Source of the DNA: Acidimicrobiales bacterium
Lineage (GTDB): Bacteria; Actinomycetota; Acidimicrobiia; Acidimicrobiales; SKKL01
DNA length: 64,000 nt
Assembly (NCBI GenBank): GCA_034521975.1
Contig: JAXHLR010000008.1
Span: 1-64,000 of the forward strand
Direction of reading: 5' to 3'
Part shown: positions 16,053 through 24,606 of the stretch, one piece after another
How the letters are laid out: the number at the start of each line of letters is the position of its first letter
How positions within the stretch are numbered: the first letter of the stretch is position 1
The notes under the pieces: model-generated
Database searches by the model: none
What the model was told of the DNA's origin: nothing
What the model saw: only the letters and a program-made list of their open reading frames with translations
Position numbers and translations under genes: made by a program

Positions 16053-17300
16053 TCAACCTGCCTCTGATGTCGTCACAGGTACGGGACCGTCGCCGGTCGG
16101 CAACCGGAGGGTGAAGGTGGAGCCCTCGCCTTCCACCGATTCGACCAGCACCTCGCCGTGGTGGTTGTTGACCACGTGGCGGACGATGGCCAATCCGAGA
16201 CCGGTGCCACCAGTCTGGCGGCTCCGAGCCCGATCGATGCGGTAGAAGCGCTCGAACACCCGCTCGAGGTCGCGGCTGGGGATGCCCATGCCGTGATCCT
16301 GCACCGAGATGTCGACCGACAATCCGTCGCTCGTGGCCCTGAGCTGCACCTTGGAGCCCGCCTCGCTGTACTTCACCGCGTTCTCGAGCAGGTTGAACAC
16401 CGCCGAGACGAGCTGGCGCTCGTCGCCCACCACGGTGAGGTGCGCGCTGGTGTCGGCCACGGTGATGGTGATGCCCTGCTGGTCTGCTGCCGGTCGCATG
16501 CGGGCCGCCGCGCTCTGCAGGACCTGGGCCACCGGGACGGCCTCGCGGTGGGGATGCTCCTCAGCTTCGATCCTGCTCAGCTCGAGGAGGTCCTCGATGG
16601 TGCGGCCCACCCGGTGCGCTTCGTTGAAGATCCGCTCGGACAACCGGCTGGTGACCGCAGGGTCCTCCTCTCCGACGAGGGTCTCGGCCAACAGCGCCAG
16701 GGCACCGACCGGGGTCTTGAGCTCGTGGCTGATGTTGGCCACGAAGTCTCGCCGCACCGCTTCGAGCCGGCGACGCTCGGTGACGTCGTCGATCACCGCG
16801 ATCGCTCCAGGACCGACGGTGTCGGGGTCGAGCGGCACCGCGGTGATCACCAGCACCCGCCGTGGCGGGCTGTGCAGCTCGACGGTCTCGACCGCGGTCT
16901 CGCCGCCGATCGCCCGCTGCAAGAGGTTGCCGATGGCGGCCTCGACGAGCGCATCGCTGTGGCGTGCCTCCGAGTAGAGCGACCCGGGCTGGTTGCGGAA
17001 CACGACCTCGCCGCTGCCGTCGGCCACCACCACGCCCTGTGGGATGGCATCGAGGCTGCGGGAGAGCCGTTGCTCGGCCTGCTCGCGGTCGGATCGCTCG
17101 GCGCCGGCCACCCGGGCCGAGCGCTCGAGGCGATCGACGGTGGCACCCAGGTCGTCGGTGCGGCGCCGGATGGTCGTCGGGTCGAGCGAGTCCGCCACCC
17201 GGTCGATTCGACGGGTCGCCTGCCGCACCGACACGAGGTGGATCCCATAGGCGATGGCGAGGGCGACGGCCACGGCAACGATGGTGATGGTCGCGGTCAC
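16053..17300 (-). CDS. sensor histidine kinase (PhoR/SenX3-like)
   Basis: The product is about 415 aa. Order: an N-terminal transmembrane helix (ATITIVAVAVALAIAYGIHL), a coiled linker, a PAS domain (~60-170, LDAIPQGVVVADGSGEVVFRN), the dimerisation/phosphoacceptor H-box FVANISHELKTPVG, then the ATPase domain with N-box LLENAVKYS, G1 QDHGMGIP and G2 GGTGLGLAIV. The single membrane helix plus PAS matches mycobacterial SenX3 rather than E. coli PhoR. The GTG start at 17300 lies 28 bp after phoU; longer readings run into phoU. The sensor probably reads Pst/PhoU status (known for the family). Confidence 0.9.
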   Translation of the reverse strand: MTATITIVAVAVALAIAYGIHLVSVRQATRRIDRVADSLDPTTIRRRTDDLGATVDRLERSARVAGAERSDREQAEQRLSRSLDAIPQGVVVADGSGEVVFRNQPGSLYSEARHSDALVEAAIGNLLQRAIGGETAVETVELHSPPRRVLVITAVPLDPDTVGPGAIAVIDDVTERRRLEAVRRDFVANISHELKTPVGALALLAETLVGEEDPAVTSRLSERIFNEAHRVGRTIEDLLELSRIEAEEHPHREAVPVAQVLQSAAARMRPAADQQGITITVADTSAHLTVVGDERQLVSAVFNLLENAVKYSEAGSKVQLRATSDGLSVDISVQDHGMGIPSRDLERVFERFYRIDRARSRQTGGTGLGLAIVRHVVNNHHGEVLVESVEGEGSTFTLRLPTGDGPVPVTTSEAG

Positions 17301-17328
17301 CGGAGCTCGGACGGGACCAGGAGCAGCA

Positions 17329-18039
17329 TCAGCCTCGATGCTCCTCGGCGTCGCGGCGGGCCTTGACCCGTGCGGCGCCGGTGTGCTCGGGCATCCACCC
17401 CGTGACCATGAACTGGGTCTGGTTGCCGATGTTGACCGCGTGGTCGCCGATCCGTTCGTAGTAGCGACCGACCAGCGCGAGCTGCACCGCCGCCTGCAGG
17501 TCGATGGCTTCGTCGGTGTGGGCCTCGAAGATCGCCTGGACGAACTCCTTGTTGAGCCCGTCGAGACGGTCGTCCATGTCATCGAGCGCGGCGGCAAGGC
17601 CCGCATCTCCGTCCGCGTAGGCATCGATGGCCAACCGCAGCAGCCGGGCAGCTTCGACGCTCATGGCCTCGATCAGGCCCCGGAGCTTGGGCGTGAACTC
17701 GACCCCATAGATTCTCCGTGACGCCTTGGTGATGTTCACGGCCAGGTCGCCGGATCGCTCGATCTCGCCGTTGAGCTTCAGCGCGGTCACGATGCGCCGC
17801 AGGTCCCCCGCCATCGGTTGCTGCAGGGCCATGAGCCTGATCGCCTGCTCCTCGTTCTCGAGGCTCGCCTCGTCGAGGTCGTCGTCGTGCTCGATGAGCG
17901 ACTGGGCACCCTCGAGGTCGTTGCCGAGCAGCACTGAGGTGGCCCGCGGAATGGCCTCGGTGGCCATGGCGGCCGCGCGGATGACCGCCTGCGCCAGCTC
18001 GTCGAGCTCCTCGTGGAACTGCTTGCGTGTCTCGGTCAT
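17329..18039 (-). CDS. phoU: phosphate regulatory protein PhoU
   Basis: The product is 236 aa with the two PhoU repeats, each containing the metal-binding E(R)xxD motif: LNGEIERSGDLAVNI and GRYYERIGDHAVNIGNQ. PhoU is the cytoplasmic negative regulator linking Pst transport to the histidine kinase. GGAGGAG stands just before the ATG at 18039; an earlier ATG pair at 18054 is possible. It follows pstB by 28 bp. Confidence 0.93.
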   Translation of the reverse strand: MTETRKQFHEELDELAQAVIRAAAMATEAIPRATSVLLGNDLEGAQSLIEHDDDLDEASLENEEQAIRLMALQQPMAGDLRRIVTALKLNGEIERSGDLAVNITKASRRIYGVEFTPKLRGLIEAMSVEAARLLRLAIDAYADGDAGLAAALDDMDDRLDGLNKEFVQAIFEAHTDEAIDLQAAVQLALVGRYYERIGDHAVNIGNQTQFMVTGWMPEHTGAARVKARRDAEEHRG

Positions 18040-18067
18040 GGACTCCTCCATCATCGCACCTCTGCCG

Positions 18068-18970
18068 TCATCCGAACCGGCCGGTGACGTAGTTCTCGGT
18101 GCGCTCGTCAGCCGGGTTGGAGAAGATGCGTTCGGTGCGGTCGCACTCGACCAGCACCCCGGTGCGATCGGGCCCGTCGCCGGCCTCAACCGAGAAGAAC
18201 GCGGTGCGATCGGCCACGCGAGCGGCCTGTTGCATGTTGTGGGTGACGATCACAATCGTGTAGCGGGCCTTGAGGTCGACCATCAGGTCCTCGATGCGGG
18301 CGGTGGAGACGGGGTCGAGCGCCGAGCAGGGCTCGTCCATCAGGATCACGTCTGGCTGCACCGCCAGACAGCGGGCGATGCACAGTCGCTGCTGCTGGCC
18401 ACCGGACATGCCATAGGCGTTGTCCCCGAGCCGGTCCTTGACCTCGTCCCACAGGTAGGCGTCGCGAAGCGCCCCCTCGACGGTGTCGTCGAGATTCTTG
18501 CGCTGGCCCAGCACCCTCGGCCCGAAGGCGACGTTGTCGTAGATCGACTTGGGGAACGGGTTGGGCTTCTGGAACACCATGCCGATCAGCTTGCGGACCT
18601 GCACCGGGTCGACCTTGGGGCCGTACATGTCCTGGCCGTGGTAGCGGACAGTACCGCTGACCCGCGCCGTGGGGATGAGGTCGTTCATGCGGTTGAGGCA
18701 CCGCAAGAGGGTGCTCTTGCCGCATCCCGACGGTCCGATGAGGGCGGTGATGTCGTTGTGGAAGAGGTCGAGCGAGACATCGCGCACCGCCAGGTGCGAC
18801 CCGTAGTGGACGCTCACCCTGTCCAGCTCGAACGTGCGCTCGGTCGAACTCGAGACATCAGCGCTGCGGGCAGCGAGCGCGCCGAGCGAGAACTCGGCGG
18901 AGATCGGCGGGGCGGAGGTCGGCTCGGTCACGGAAAGCTCGGGCTCCTGGGTCATGGTGTTGTCGGGCAT
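18068..18970 (-). CDS. pstB: phosphate ABC transporter ATP-binding protein PstB
   Basis: The product is 300 aa. Walker [11 protein letters not shown]-loop [11 protein letters not shown], signature [16 protein letters not shown], Walker [14 protein letters not shown] and switch histidine THNMQQA are all intact. [16 protein letters not shown] is typical of PstB. A ~45-residue N-terminal extension without recognisable domain precedes the ABC core, so a shorter start is conceivable. It energises Pi import through PstA and PstC. Confidence 0.95.
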   Translation of the reverse strand: MPDNTMTQEPELSVTEPTSAPPISAEFSLGALAARSADVSSSTERTFELDRVSVHYGSHLAVRDVSLDLFHNDITALIGPSGCGKSTLLRCLNRMNDLIPTARVSGTVRYHGQDMYGPKVDPVQVRKLIGMVFQKPNPFPKSIYDNVAFGPRVLGQRKNLDDTVEGALRDAYLWDEVKDRLGDNAYGMSGGQQQRLCIARCLAVQPDVILMDEPCSALDPVSTARIEDLMVDLKARYTIVIVTHNMQQAARVADRTAFFSVEAGDGPDRTGVLVECDRTERIFSNPADERTENYVTGRFG

Positions 18971-18976
18971 GGTGTC

Positions 18977-19900
18977 CTACCAGTCTTGTTCATAGCGGTT
19001 GCGGAGATAGACGGCGGTGGAGTTGATGAGCAGCAGCACGCCCAGCATCACGAGGATCCCGGCGATGGCCAGCACCCGGAACTCGTCCTGGGGGCGTCCC
19101 CAGTAGTTGAAGATCATCACCGGGAGCGCGGAGTAGCCGCCGGAGAAGAAGTTGGGGTCGAAGCGCACGAAGGTGACCGCCCCCACCAGCAGCAAGGGCG
19201 CCGCCTCGCCGATGGCTCGGGCCACGGCCAGGATCACACCGGTGAGGATCCCGGGGATGGCAGCCGGCAGCACCTGGCGACGGATCGTCTGCCAGGGCGT
19301 CGCCCCGAGCGCCAGCGAACCGTCGCGGATCGACGGCGGCACCGACCGGATCGCTTCGCGAGCAGCGAGGATGACGGTGGGAAGCACCAGCAGCGCCAGG
19401 GTGAGCGATCCGGCGGCGACCACGAAGCCGAGGCTGAGCGGTCCACGGACGATGAAGGCGAGGCCAAGGATGCCGAACACGATCGAAGGCACCCCGGCCA
19501 GGTTCTGGATGTTGAGCTCGATCAGGCGGTTCCACCACTTCGTCCCGTCGGCGTACTCTTCGAGGTAGATCGCCGATCCCACCCCGAGCGGGACGATCAG
19601 GGCGATGACCCCGCCGATCAGGTACACGGTGCCCAGGATGGCGGTGCGGAAGCCGGACTGTGTGGGATCGACCGTCGAGGGTCCGTTGGTGATGATGTCC
19701 AAGCTCAGGCGCTGTCCACCCTTGACCGCGGCCCAGGTGATCAGGGCGACGATCGTCAACAGGGCGAGCGAGAGCCCCAGGAAGAGGACGGCTTGGAAGA
19801 CGGTGTTGCCCACCTTGTCGGCACGCGAGCGCGTCCCGAAGGTCCGCTCGGTGGCGGCCCGTGCGCCGGACACCGCGAGCTGGGTGCGAGCAGCGGTCAT
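18977..19900 (-). CDS. pstA: phosphate ABC transporter permease PstA
   Basis: The 307-aa product has six predicted transmembrane helices and the binding-protein-dependent permease EAA loop (REAIRSVPPSIRDGSLALGATPWQT). Its ATG overlaps the pstC stop by 4 bp (ATGA), so the two permeases are translationally coupled. Confidence 0.94.
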   Translation of the reverse strand: MTAARTQLAVSGARAATERTFGTRSRADKVGNTVFQAVLFLGLSLALLTIVALITWAAVKGGQRLSLDIITNGPSTVDPTQSGFRTAILGTVYLIGGVIALIVPLGVGSAIYLEEYADGTKWWNRLIELNIQNLAGVPSIVFGILGLAFIVRGPLSLGFVVAAGSLTLALLVLPTVILAAREAIRSVPPSIRDGSLALGATPWQTIRRQVLPAAIPGILTGVILAVARAIGEAAPLLLVGAVTFVRFDPNFFSGGYSALPVMIFNYWGRPQDEFRVLAIAGILVMLGVLLLINSTAVYLRNRYEQDW

Positions 19901-20859
19901 TCGTAGGCCTCCCGGAAGCGGCGCACCAGCCTGATGGCCAGCATGTTCATGGCGAAGGTCATGATGAACAGGAGGGCACCGACGGCAAAGATCGTGTCGT
20001 ACACGATCGTTCCCGCCGCGATGTCGCCCGTCGCCCGTCCGGCGATGTAGGCGGTCATCGTCTGGGCGCCCTGGAACGGATCGAAGCTGAGGGTGGGATC
20101 ACCGGCCCCGGCGACGATGACCACCACCATGGTCTCACCGATGGCGCGTGAGACCGCCAGCACGAAGGCAGCCACGATGCCCGAGATGGCGGCGGGGATG
20201 ACGACGCGGACCGCGACCTTCATCCGGCTGGCGCCCAACGCGTAGGCGCCCTGACGCAGGTCGGCGGGCACCGCCCGCATGGCATCGTCGGACACCGACG
20301 CCACGAGGGGGACGATCAGGAGGCCGACGGTGATGCCGGCCACACCGATGCTGAACGGGCCCCGCCACGACATCCCGGGCAGCAGATCCTGGAAGGTGGG
20401 GGTGAGCAACGAGAAGGCGAAGATGCCGAAGGCCACCGTGGGTATGCCTTCGAGCACCTCGAGCACGGGTTTGACGAGCTTGCGGACCCTGCGGCTGGCG
20501 TACTCGGAAAGATAGATCGCCGAGGCGAGGCCGATGGGGACCGCCACCACCATGGCGAACACCACCACCATGAGCGTGCCGACGACGATGGGCAGCACGC
20601 CGAAGGTGGGGTTGGCAAACGCCGGCGCCCATTGGGTCCCAGTCAGGAACTCGCGGATGGAGACCTCGCGGAACAGGTTGACCGACGGCACCAGCAGCGA
20701 CACGACGATGGCGGTGGTGACGAGCACCGAGACCGTCGCGCACATGCCGAGGATGATCTTGATCAGCTTCTCGCCATGGCGCGGGCTCGCCGCCTCCAGC
20801 GACCGGCGTGGACCGGGATCCACGCCGACGCTGGAGGCGGCGATGTGACTCATACTCAT
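19897..20859 (-). CDS. pstC: phosphate ABC transporter permease PstC
   Basis: The 320-aa product has six transmembrane helices and the permease EAA loop (DDAMRAVPADLRQGAYALGASRMK). The N-terminal 30 residues are soluble and are followed by a long first helix (IILGMCATVSVLVTTAIVVSLL). It partners with PstA in the membrane. A weak Shine-Dalgarno precedes the ATG at 20859; a second ATG two codons on is also possible. Confidence 0.94.
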   Translation of the reverse strand: MSMSHIAASSVGVDPGPRRSLEAASPRHGEKLIKIILGMCATVSVLVTTAIVVSLLVPSVNLFREVSIREFLTGTQWAPAFANPTFGVLPIVVGTLMVVVFAMVVAVPIGLASAIYLSEYASRRVRKLVKPVLEVLEGIPTVAFGIFAFSLLTPTFQDLLPGMSWRGPFSIGVAGITVGLLIVPLVASVSDDAMRAVPADLRQGAYALGASRMKVAVRVVIPAAISGIVAAFVLAVSRAIGETMVVVIVAGAGDPTLSFDPFQGAQTMTAYIAGRATGDIAAGTIVYDTIFAVGALLFIMTFAMNMLAIRLVRRFREAYE

Positions 20860-20866
20860 GCCGAGG

Positions 20867-20886
20867 GGCTTTCGTTACGAAGTGCC
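20867..20886 (-). promoter_or_regulatory. imperfect hairpin between pstS and pstC
   Basis: GGCACTTCGTAACGAAAGCC can fold into an imperfect stem in the 37-bp gap. A stem here could protect the pstS message or reduce read-through, as intergenic stems do in other pst operons. Weak support. Confidence 0.25.
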
Positions 20887-20896
20887 ATGGTCAAGA

Positions 20897-21877
20897 TCAG
20901 TTGCCGAGCAGCGCCTGGATCTTCGCGAGCTCCTCCGCCTTCTGATCCTCGGTCAGCGGGACGTAGCCGGCGGTGACGGCGATGTCCTCGGCCTCTTCGA
21001 TGTGGAACTCCATGAACGCCAAGACCTCGGGGCGCTGGATGGCCTGATTGTTGGCGTAGGTGAAGAGGGGCCGGCCGAGCGGCGTGTAGGAACCGTTGGC
21101 CACGTTCTCGATGGTCGCCTCGACGCACCCCTCGCCACCGTCGATCTGCAGCGGCTTGACCGAATCGCCAGCCTCCTGGAAGTAGGAGTAGGGGACATAG
21201 CCCATGGCGTAGACATCGCCCTGAACCGCGGTCACTGCCGCGGCGTCATCCTCGCCAATGTCGACGTAGTCGTTGCGGATGCGCCCTGACTCACCATTGA
21301 TCTCCTCGGTGAAGAAGTCGAAGGTGCCTGAGTCGGTGCCCGGTCCATAGAGGGTGAGGGCCTCGCCTGCCATGTCGGCAGGGATGTCGAGACCGTCGAT
21401 GTCACCCCAGGTGTCGACGGTCGAGCCGTCGTCCCAGATCTGCGTGGCCTGCTCGACGGTGAGGCACTCGACGGGGTTCTCGTTGTTCACGAGAAGCGCC
21501 AGAGCGTCGTTCGACACCCGGATCCCTTCGACGGTGATGCCGTTCTCATCGCACAGTTCGACCTCTTCGTCCTTGATGGGTCGGGAAGCGTTGTTCATGT
21601 CGTTCTCACCGCTGCAGAACTTCTGGAAGCCGCCGCTGGTGCCTGAGATGGCGACGTCGACCCGGACACCCGGGGTCGCGTTCATGAACATCTCGGCCGC
21701 CACCTCGGAGAGCGGCCCGACGGTGCTGGAACCATCGACCCGGACGGTGCCAGACAGCTCCTCGTCTCCGTCGCCGCCGCTGGCATCGCCGCTGATCGGC
21801 TCGTCGTCGTTGCCGCAGGCGGCCACGATCAAGAGCATGGCCACCAGTGCTGACAGCCACTTCGTTCGTGTGTACAA
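20897..21877 (-). CDS. pstS: phosphate-binding lipoprotein PstS
   Basis: The product is about 326 aa. It begins with a lipoprotein signal (basic YTRTK, hydrophobic WLSALVAMLLIVA, lipobox VAAC|G), followed by a Ser/Gly/Asp linker and a PstS-type solute-binding domain (VDGSSTVGPLSE, ISGTSGGFQKFCSGE, GPGTDSGTFDFF). It captures extracellular Pi for PstCAB. I choose a TTG start at 21877: GGAGG lies 9 nt upstream and the signal peptide is then of normal length. The longer reading adds 14 residues before the basic n-region. Induction under Pi limitation is predicted from the upstream PHO box. Confidence 0.92.
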   Translation of the reverse strand: MYTRTKWLSALVAMLLIVAACGNDDEPISGDASGGDGDEELSGTVRVDGSSTVGPLSEVAAEMFMNATPGVRVDVAISGTSGGFQKFCSGENDMNNASRPIKDEEVELCDENGITVEGIRVSNDALALLVNNENPVECLTVEQATQIWDDGSTVDTWGDIDGLDIPADMAGEALTLYGPGTDSGTFDFFTEEINGESGRIRNDYVDIGEDDAAAVTAVQGDVYAMGYVPYSYFQEAGDSVKPLQIDGGEGCVEATIENVANGSYTPLGRPLFTYANNQAIQRPEVLAFMEFHIEEAEDIAVTAGYVPLTEDQKAEELAKIQALLGN

Positions 21878-21973
21878 GGGGGGTTTCCTCCACTGGTTTC
21901 GTTGATGTACGAGCACCATACGAAGTGAAGGTTTCGTGCCTACCGGTGCGAGACGAAGGCAGGCCGACGTTCA

Positions 21974-21991
21974 GGTGAACAGTTGGTGAAC
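21974..21991 (-). promoter_or_regulatory. PHO box upstream of pstS
   Basis: On the minus strand two exact GTTCACC units start 11 bp apart (GTTCACCAACTGTTCACC), the form of the PhoP-binding direct repeat described in Streptomyces. It lies about 97 bp upstream of the pstS start. A TAGGCA (21937-21942) and a TATGGT (21914-21919) are candidate -10 elements between box and gene. The kinase/regulator pair at the end of the operon is the likely controller. Confidence 0.75.
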
Positions 21992-22104
21992 CCGGCCCCG
22001 GGGCCACCTCAGCGCGGGTCAGAACCCTCCCGGCAGGCGACCGTCCCGACGCGGTTGCGTTACATCGACCCACGCCATCGAGCGGGACCCGCGGCACGCG
22101 ACCT

Positions 22105-22153
22105 GTCCCACCTTGCGCCGACAACTGCGGTGGTTGTCGGCGCTAGGTGGGAC
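22105..22153 (-). terminator. long perfect-arm hairpin downstream of the M48 gene
   Basis: Arms 22105-22125 and 22133-22153 pair over 21 positions with one T:T mismatch (GTCCCACCT-T-GCGCCGACAAC against its complement) around a 7-nt loop. It starts 24 bp beyond the M48 stop and separates it from pstS. It lacks a T-run, so it could be an actinobacterial-type terminator or a small palindromic element. Confidence 0.6.
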
Positions 22154-22176
22154 GGCCTGGCAACGACTCCGTGGGA

Positions 22177-23340
22177 TCAGTTGCGGGCGCCCACCCAGGC
22201 ATCGACGAGGGCCATGCGCTCTGCCGCCGGGGGATGGCTGGCCTGCAGCCGCTTGAACACCCCGGGGTCGAGGTCGGAGAGGTTCTTCACGTGCAACCGG
22301 CGGATCATGTCCTGCATGCGGTCGGGGTCGTCGAGCAGTTCGAGGGCCTGGACGTCGGCCTGGCGTTCGAAGGCACGGGACACGAGCGAGGAGACGACCC
22401 CCATGGCGCCGAATCCGAGCTGGATGGCGACGAGGAGGATCGGCAGCGACGCGGGGTCGCCGAGGCCGGTCATCCCCGCCCAGGACCACAGCCCGTCCCA
22501 CTCCGACAACGCCCGCAGCGCCAACATCATGGCCAGCGCCAGGCCCGCGGCGAGGGGGATCTGACGGCGCAGGTGGTGCAGGCGCCAGTGGCCGACCTCA
22601 TGGGCGACGACCTGGGCGACGACCTCGGGAGGGTGCTCGAGGATGGTGTCGAAGAGCACGACGCGACGGGTGGCGCCCAGCCCGGCGACATAGGCGTTGT
22701 CTCGGGTCGAGCGGCGGCTCTCGTCGGCGACGTAGGCACCTTCGATGCCGACCCCTGCCCGATCGGCGATGTCGGCGATGCGGGCCTCGAGGTCGTCATC
22801 GTCGAGCGGGGTGAAGGTGTTGAAGATCGGGGCGATGACGATGGGGTACACGAAGCCCAGGCCAACGCTGAAGCCGACCAGCAGCAGCCAGCCCCAGACC
22901 CACCACAGGTCGGTGCCCCGGATGAGGGCATAGAGGGGCACGAGCAGGATCAGGTACATGACGATGCCGAGCGCCAGGCTCTTCACCTGGTCGGCCACGA
23001 ACCCCCTGGGGGTCTGGTTGGACAGACCCCACCGCTTGTCGTGCACGAGGTCGACCCACCAGTCGAGGATCGGGTTGTAGACCAGGGAGATGAGCTCGAG
23101 GGCGACGATGACCACCAGCAGCTGGACGACCCAGTTGGTGGCGCCCACCCAGTCGATCAGCCGCGGGCCGGCCTCGACGAGGATGAACAGGCCGATGGTG
23201 ACCGCGGTGACCGCGCCCCGGATCACCTTCAGCCGGGTGAGCGGGCGCTGGTAGTCGCGCGAGCGGGTCAGCTCGTCGACGCTGAACCAGTCGTCGGGGC
23301 GGTTGGGGACGCGGCGCCAGGTGGAGAAGGGTGAGGTCAC
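22177..23340 (-). CDS. M48-family membrane zinc metallopeptidase (CAAX protease 1/Ste24-like)
   Basis: The product is about 387 aa with several transmembrane helices, the zinc motif HEVGHW (in VVAQVVAHEVGHWRLHHLRR) and the downstream E of SRAFERQADVQALEL as third ligand. These are the Ste24/HtpX-type features, and the N-terminal topology (VYNPILDWWVDLVHDKRWGLSNQTPRGFVAD) matches bacterial Ste24 homologues. It acts in the membrane, probably in protein quality control. The GTG start at 23340 lies 13 bp after the arsR stop; longer readings are out-of-frame arsR. Confidence 0.88.
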   Translation of the reverse strand: MTSPFSTWRRVPNRPDDWFSVDELTRSRDYQRPLTRLKVIRGAVTAVTIGLFILVEAGPRLIDWVGATNWVVQLLVVIVALELISLVYNPILDWWVDLVHDKRWGLSNQTPRGFVADQVKSLALGIVMYLILLVPLYALIRGTDLWWVWGWLLLVGFSVGLGFVYPIVIAPIFNTFTPLDDDDLEARIADIADRAGVGIEGAYVADESRRSTRDNAYVAGLGATRRVVLFDTILEHPPEVVAQVVAHEVGHWRLHHLRRQIPLAAGLALAMMLALRALSEWDGLWSWAGMTGLGDPASLPILLVAIQLGFGAMGVVSSLVSRAFERQADVQALELLDDPDRMQDMIRRLHVKNLSDLDPGVFKRLQASHPPAAERMALVDAWVGARN

Positions 23341-23353
23341 GGGACCCAGGTTG

Positions 23354-23695
23354 TCAGACGGCCAGAGCGGAGCCGAGCGCATCGGCCAGCACCGCGAGAC
23401 GGTCGGCGTTGGCGCGGTACCACGCCCAGCGGCCCCGCTTCTCGCGGGTGACCAGGCCGGCGTCGGTGAGGACCGCCAGGTGGTGCGAGACCGTCGGCTG
23501 GCTCTTGCCCAACGGCTCGACCAGGTCGCAGGCACACGCTTCGCCCTGACCGGCACTGGCGATGAGCGAGAACAGCCGCAACCGGGCGGGGTCGGCGAGC
23601 ACCTTGAACGCCGCCGCCAGATCCTCGGCCTCTGACTCCGAGAGCGGCGCGTCGAGGAGCGGTTCACAGCAGGCAGCGATCGGCTTCACGTCCAT
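23354..23695 (-). CDS. arsR: ArsR-family metalloid-responsive repressor
   Basis: The 113-aa winged-helix protein has the metal-site motif ACACDL (Cys54, Cys56), the position used by E. coli ArsR (CVCDL) to sense As(III)/Sb(III). A further Cys pair lies at residues 9-10. The DNA-recognition helix is SQPTVSHHLAVLTDAGLV. It is divergent from the ArsI/CadI gene, and two matching inverted repeats lie in the gap, so it should repress both directions until metalloid binds. Cd(II)/Pb(II) sensing cannot be excluded because of the extra cysteines. Confidence 0.88.
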   Translation of the reverse strand: MDVKPIAACCEPLLDAPLSESEAEDLAAAFKVLADPARLRLFSLIASAGQGEACACDLVEPLGKSQPTVSHHLAVLTDAGLVTREKRGRWAWYRANADRLAVLADALGSALAV

Positions 23696-23732
23696 GGCGG
23701 CTCCAGGCTACTCCCACTCGGGCCCATCATGT

Positions 23733-23748
23733 ATTGACAGGAATCGAT
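23733..23748. promoter_or_regulatory. ArsR operator 1
   Basis: ATTGA-N6-TCGAT is an imperfect inverted repeat in the arsR/arsI divergent gap. It shares its form with operator 2, 39 bp away. Confidence 0.55.
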
Positions 23749-23771
23749 GTGCGGGCCATGCTGACCTTTGC

Positions 23772-23787
23772 ATCGACAACCATCAAT
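23772..23787. promoter_or_regulatory. ArsR operator 2
   Basis: ATCGA-N6-TCAAT is the mirror form of operator 1, extended to TGCATCGA...TCAATGCA, and ends 20 bp before the arsI start. Confidence 0.55.
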
Positions 23788-23806
23788 GCATTGGAGAACC
23801 CCCGCC

Positions 23807-24217
23807 ATGTCCCGAGTCCAGCTCGCCCTCAACGTCGCCGACGTCGACACCGCCGTCGACTTCTACTCGAAGCTCTTCGGCACCGAACCCCACAAGCGCC
23901 GCGACGGCTACGCCAACTTCGAGATCGCCGAACCCCCGCTCAAGCTGGTGCTCATCCAGAACGAGTCGGCCGACAGCGGCAGCCTCAACCACCTCGGGGT
24001 CGAGGTCGACTCCACCGACGACGTCACCGCCGCCACCCGCCGCCTCGCCGACCAGGGCATGGACACCGACGTCGAGGACCAGGTCGACTGCTGCTTCGCG
24101 GTGCAGGACAAGGTGTGGATCGACGGCGCCGACGGCACCAGGTGGGAGATCTACACGATCACCGACGACGGCGGGGCATCGGTGCCATCGGCGGTCTCGG
24201 CCTGCTGCGCCAGCTGA
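23807..24217 (+). CDS. arsI: ArsI/CadI-type vicinal-oxygen-chelate protein
   Basis: The product is about 136 aa and begins MSRVQLALNV, almost as in Mycobacterium tuberculosis CadI (Rv2641). The family block GYANFEIAEPPLKLVL is intact, and the vicinal cysteines (DCCFAVQDKVWIDGADG) of ArsI C-As lyases are present. ArsI enzymes are Fe(II) dioxygenases that split the C-As bond of trivalent organoarsenicals; CadI is cadmium-induced. A second CC occurs near the C-terminus. GGAG lies 10 nt before the ATG. It is controlled by the divergent ArsR. The 3' end overlaps the convergent Nudix gene by 67 bp. Confidence 0.88.
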   Translation: MSRVQLALNVADVDTAVDFYSKLFGTEPHKRRDGYANFEIAEPPLKLVLIQNESADSGSLNHLGVEVDSTDDVTAATRRLADQGMDTDVEDQVDCCFAVQDKVWIDGADGTRWEIYTITDDGGASVPSAVSACCAS

Positions 24218-24606
24218 GCAGCAGCCGAGCCCAGCACCGCCCGATCGGTCGGGTACAGCACCAACGAACGGGCCTGGTCCACCGGAAGCCAACGGATCTC
24301 ATCGACCTCGTCGTTGGGCGAGAACCGGCCACCGGCCACCCGCAGCAGCCAGTACCGGACCAGCTTCGGTCCGGCGGTGACCGCATACGCGGTGGCGCAC
24401 AGCTGTGGACCGAGCTCGCCGACGAACCCGGTCTCCTCCTCGGTCTCGCGCACCGCGGCATCGGCCCAACCCTCGCCGGGGTCGAGCTTTCCCTTCGGGA
24501 CCGTCCAGTCGCCGTAGTGGGGACGATGCACGACGAGCACTTCGGGGCCGGCATCGCCGATCCGCCACGGGACCGTGCCTGCCGCCCGAACCAGCGGGCG
24601 GCTCAC
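24151..24606 (-). CDS. Nudix hydrolase, MutT1-like
   Basis: The product is about 151 aa. The Nudix box GKLDPGEGWADAAVRETEEETGF fits GX5EX7REUXEEXGU. The GTG start overlaps the ppk stop (GTGA), which implies coupling. In mycobacteria MutT1 (8-oxo-dGTP and Ap(n)A hydrolysis) also neighbours ppk, but carries a phosphatase domain absent here. The exact nucleotide substrate is uncertain. Confidence 0.85.
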   Translation of the reverse strand: MSRPLVRAAGTVPWRIGDAGPEVLVVHRPHYGDWTVPKGKLDPGEGWADAAVRETEEETGFVGELGPQLCATAYAVTAGPKLVRYWLLRVAGGRFSPNDEVDEIRWLPVDQARSLVLYPTDRAVLGSAAAQLAQQAETADGTDAPPSSVIV

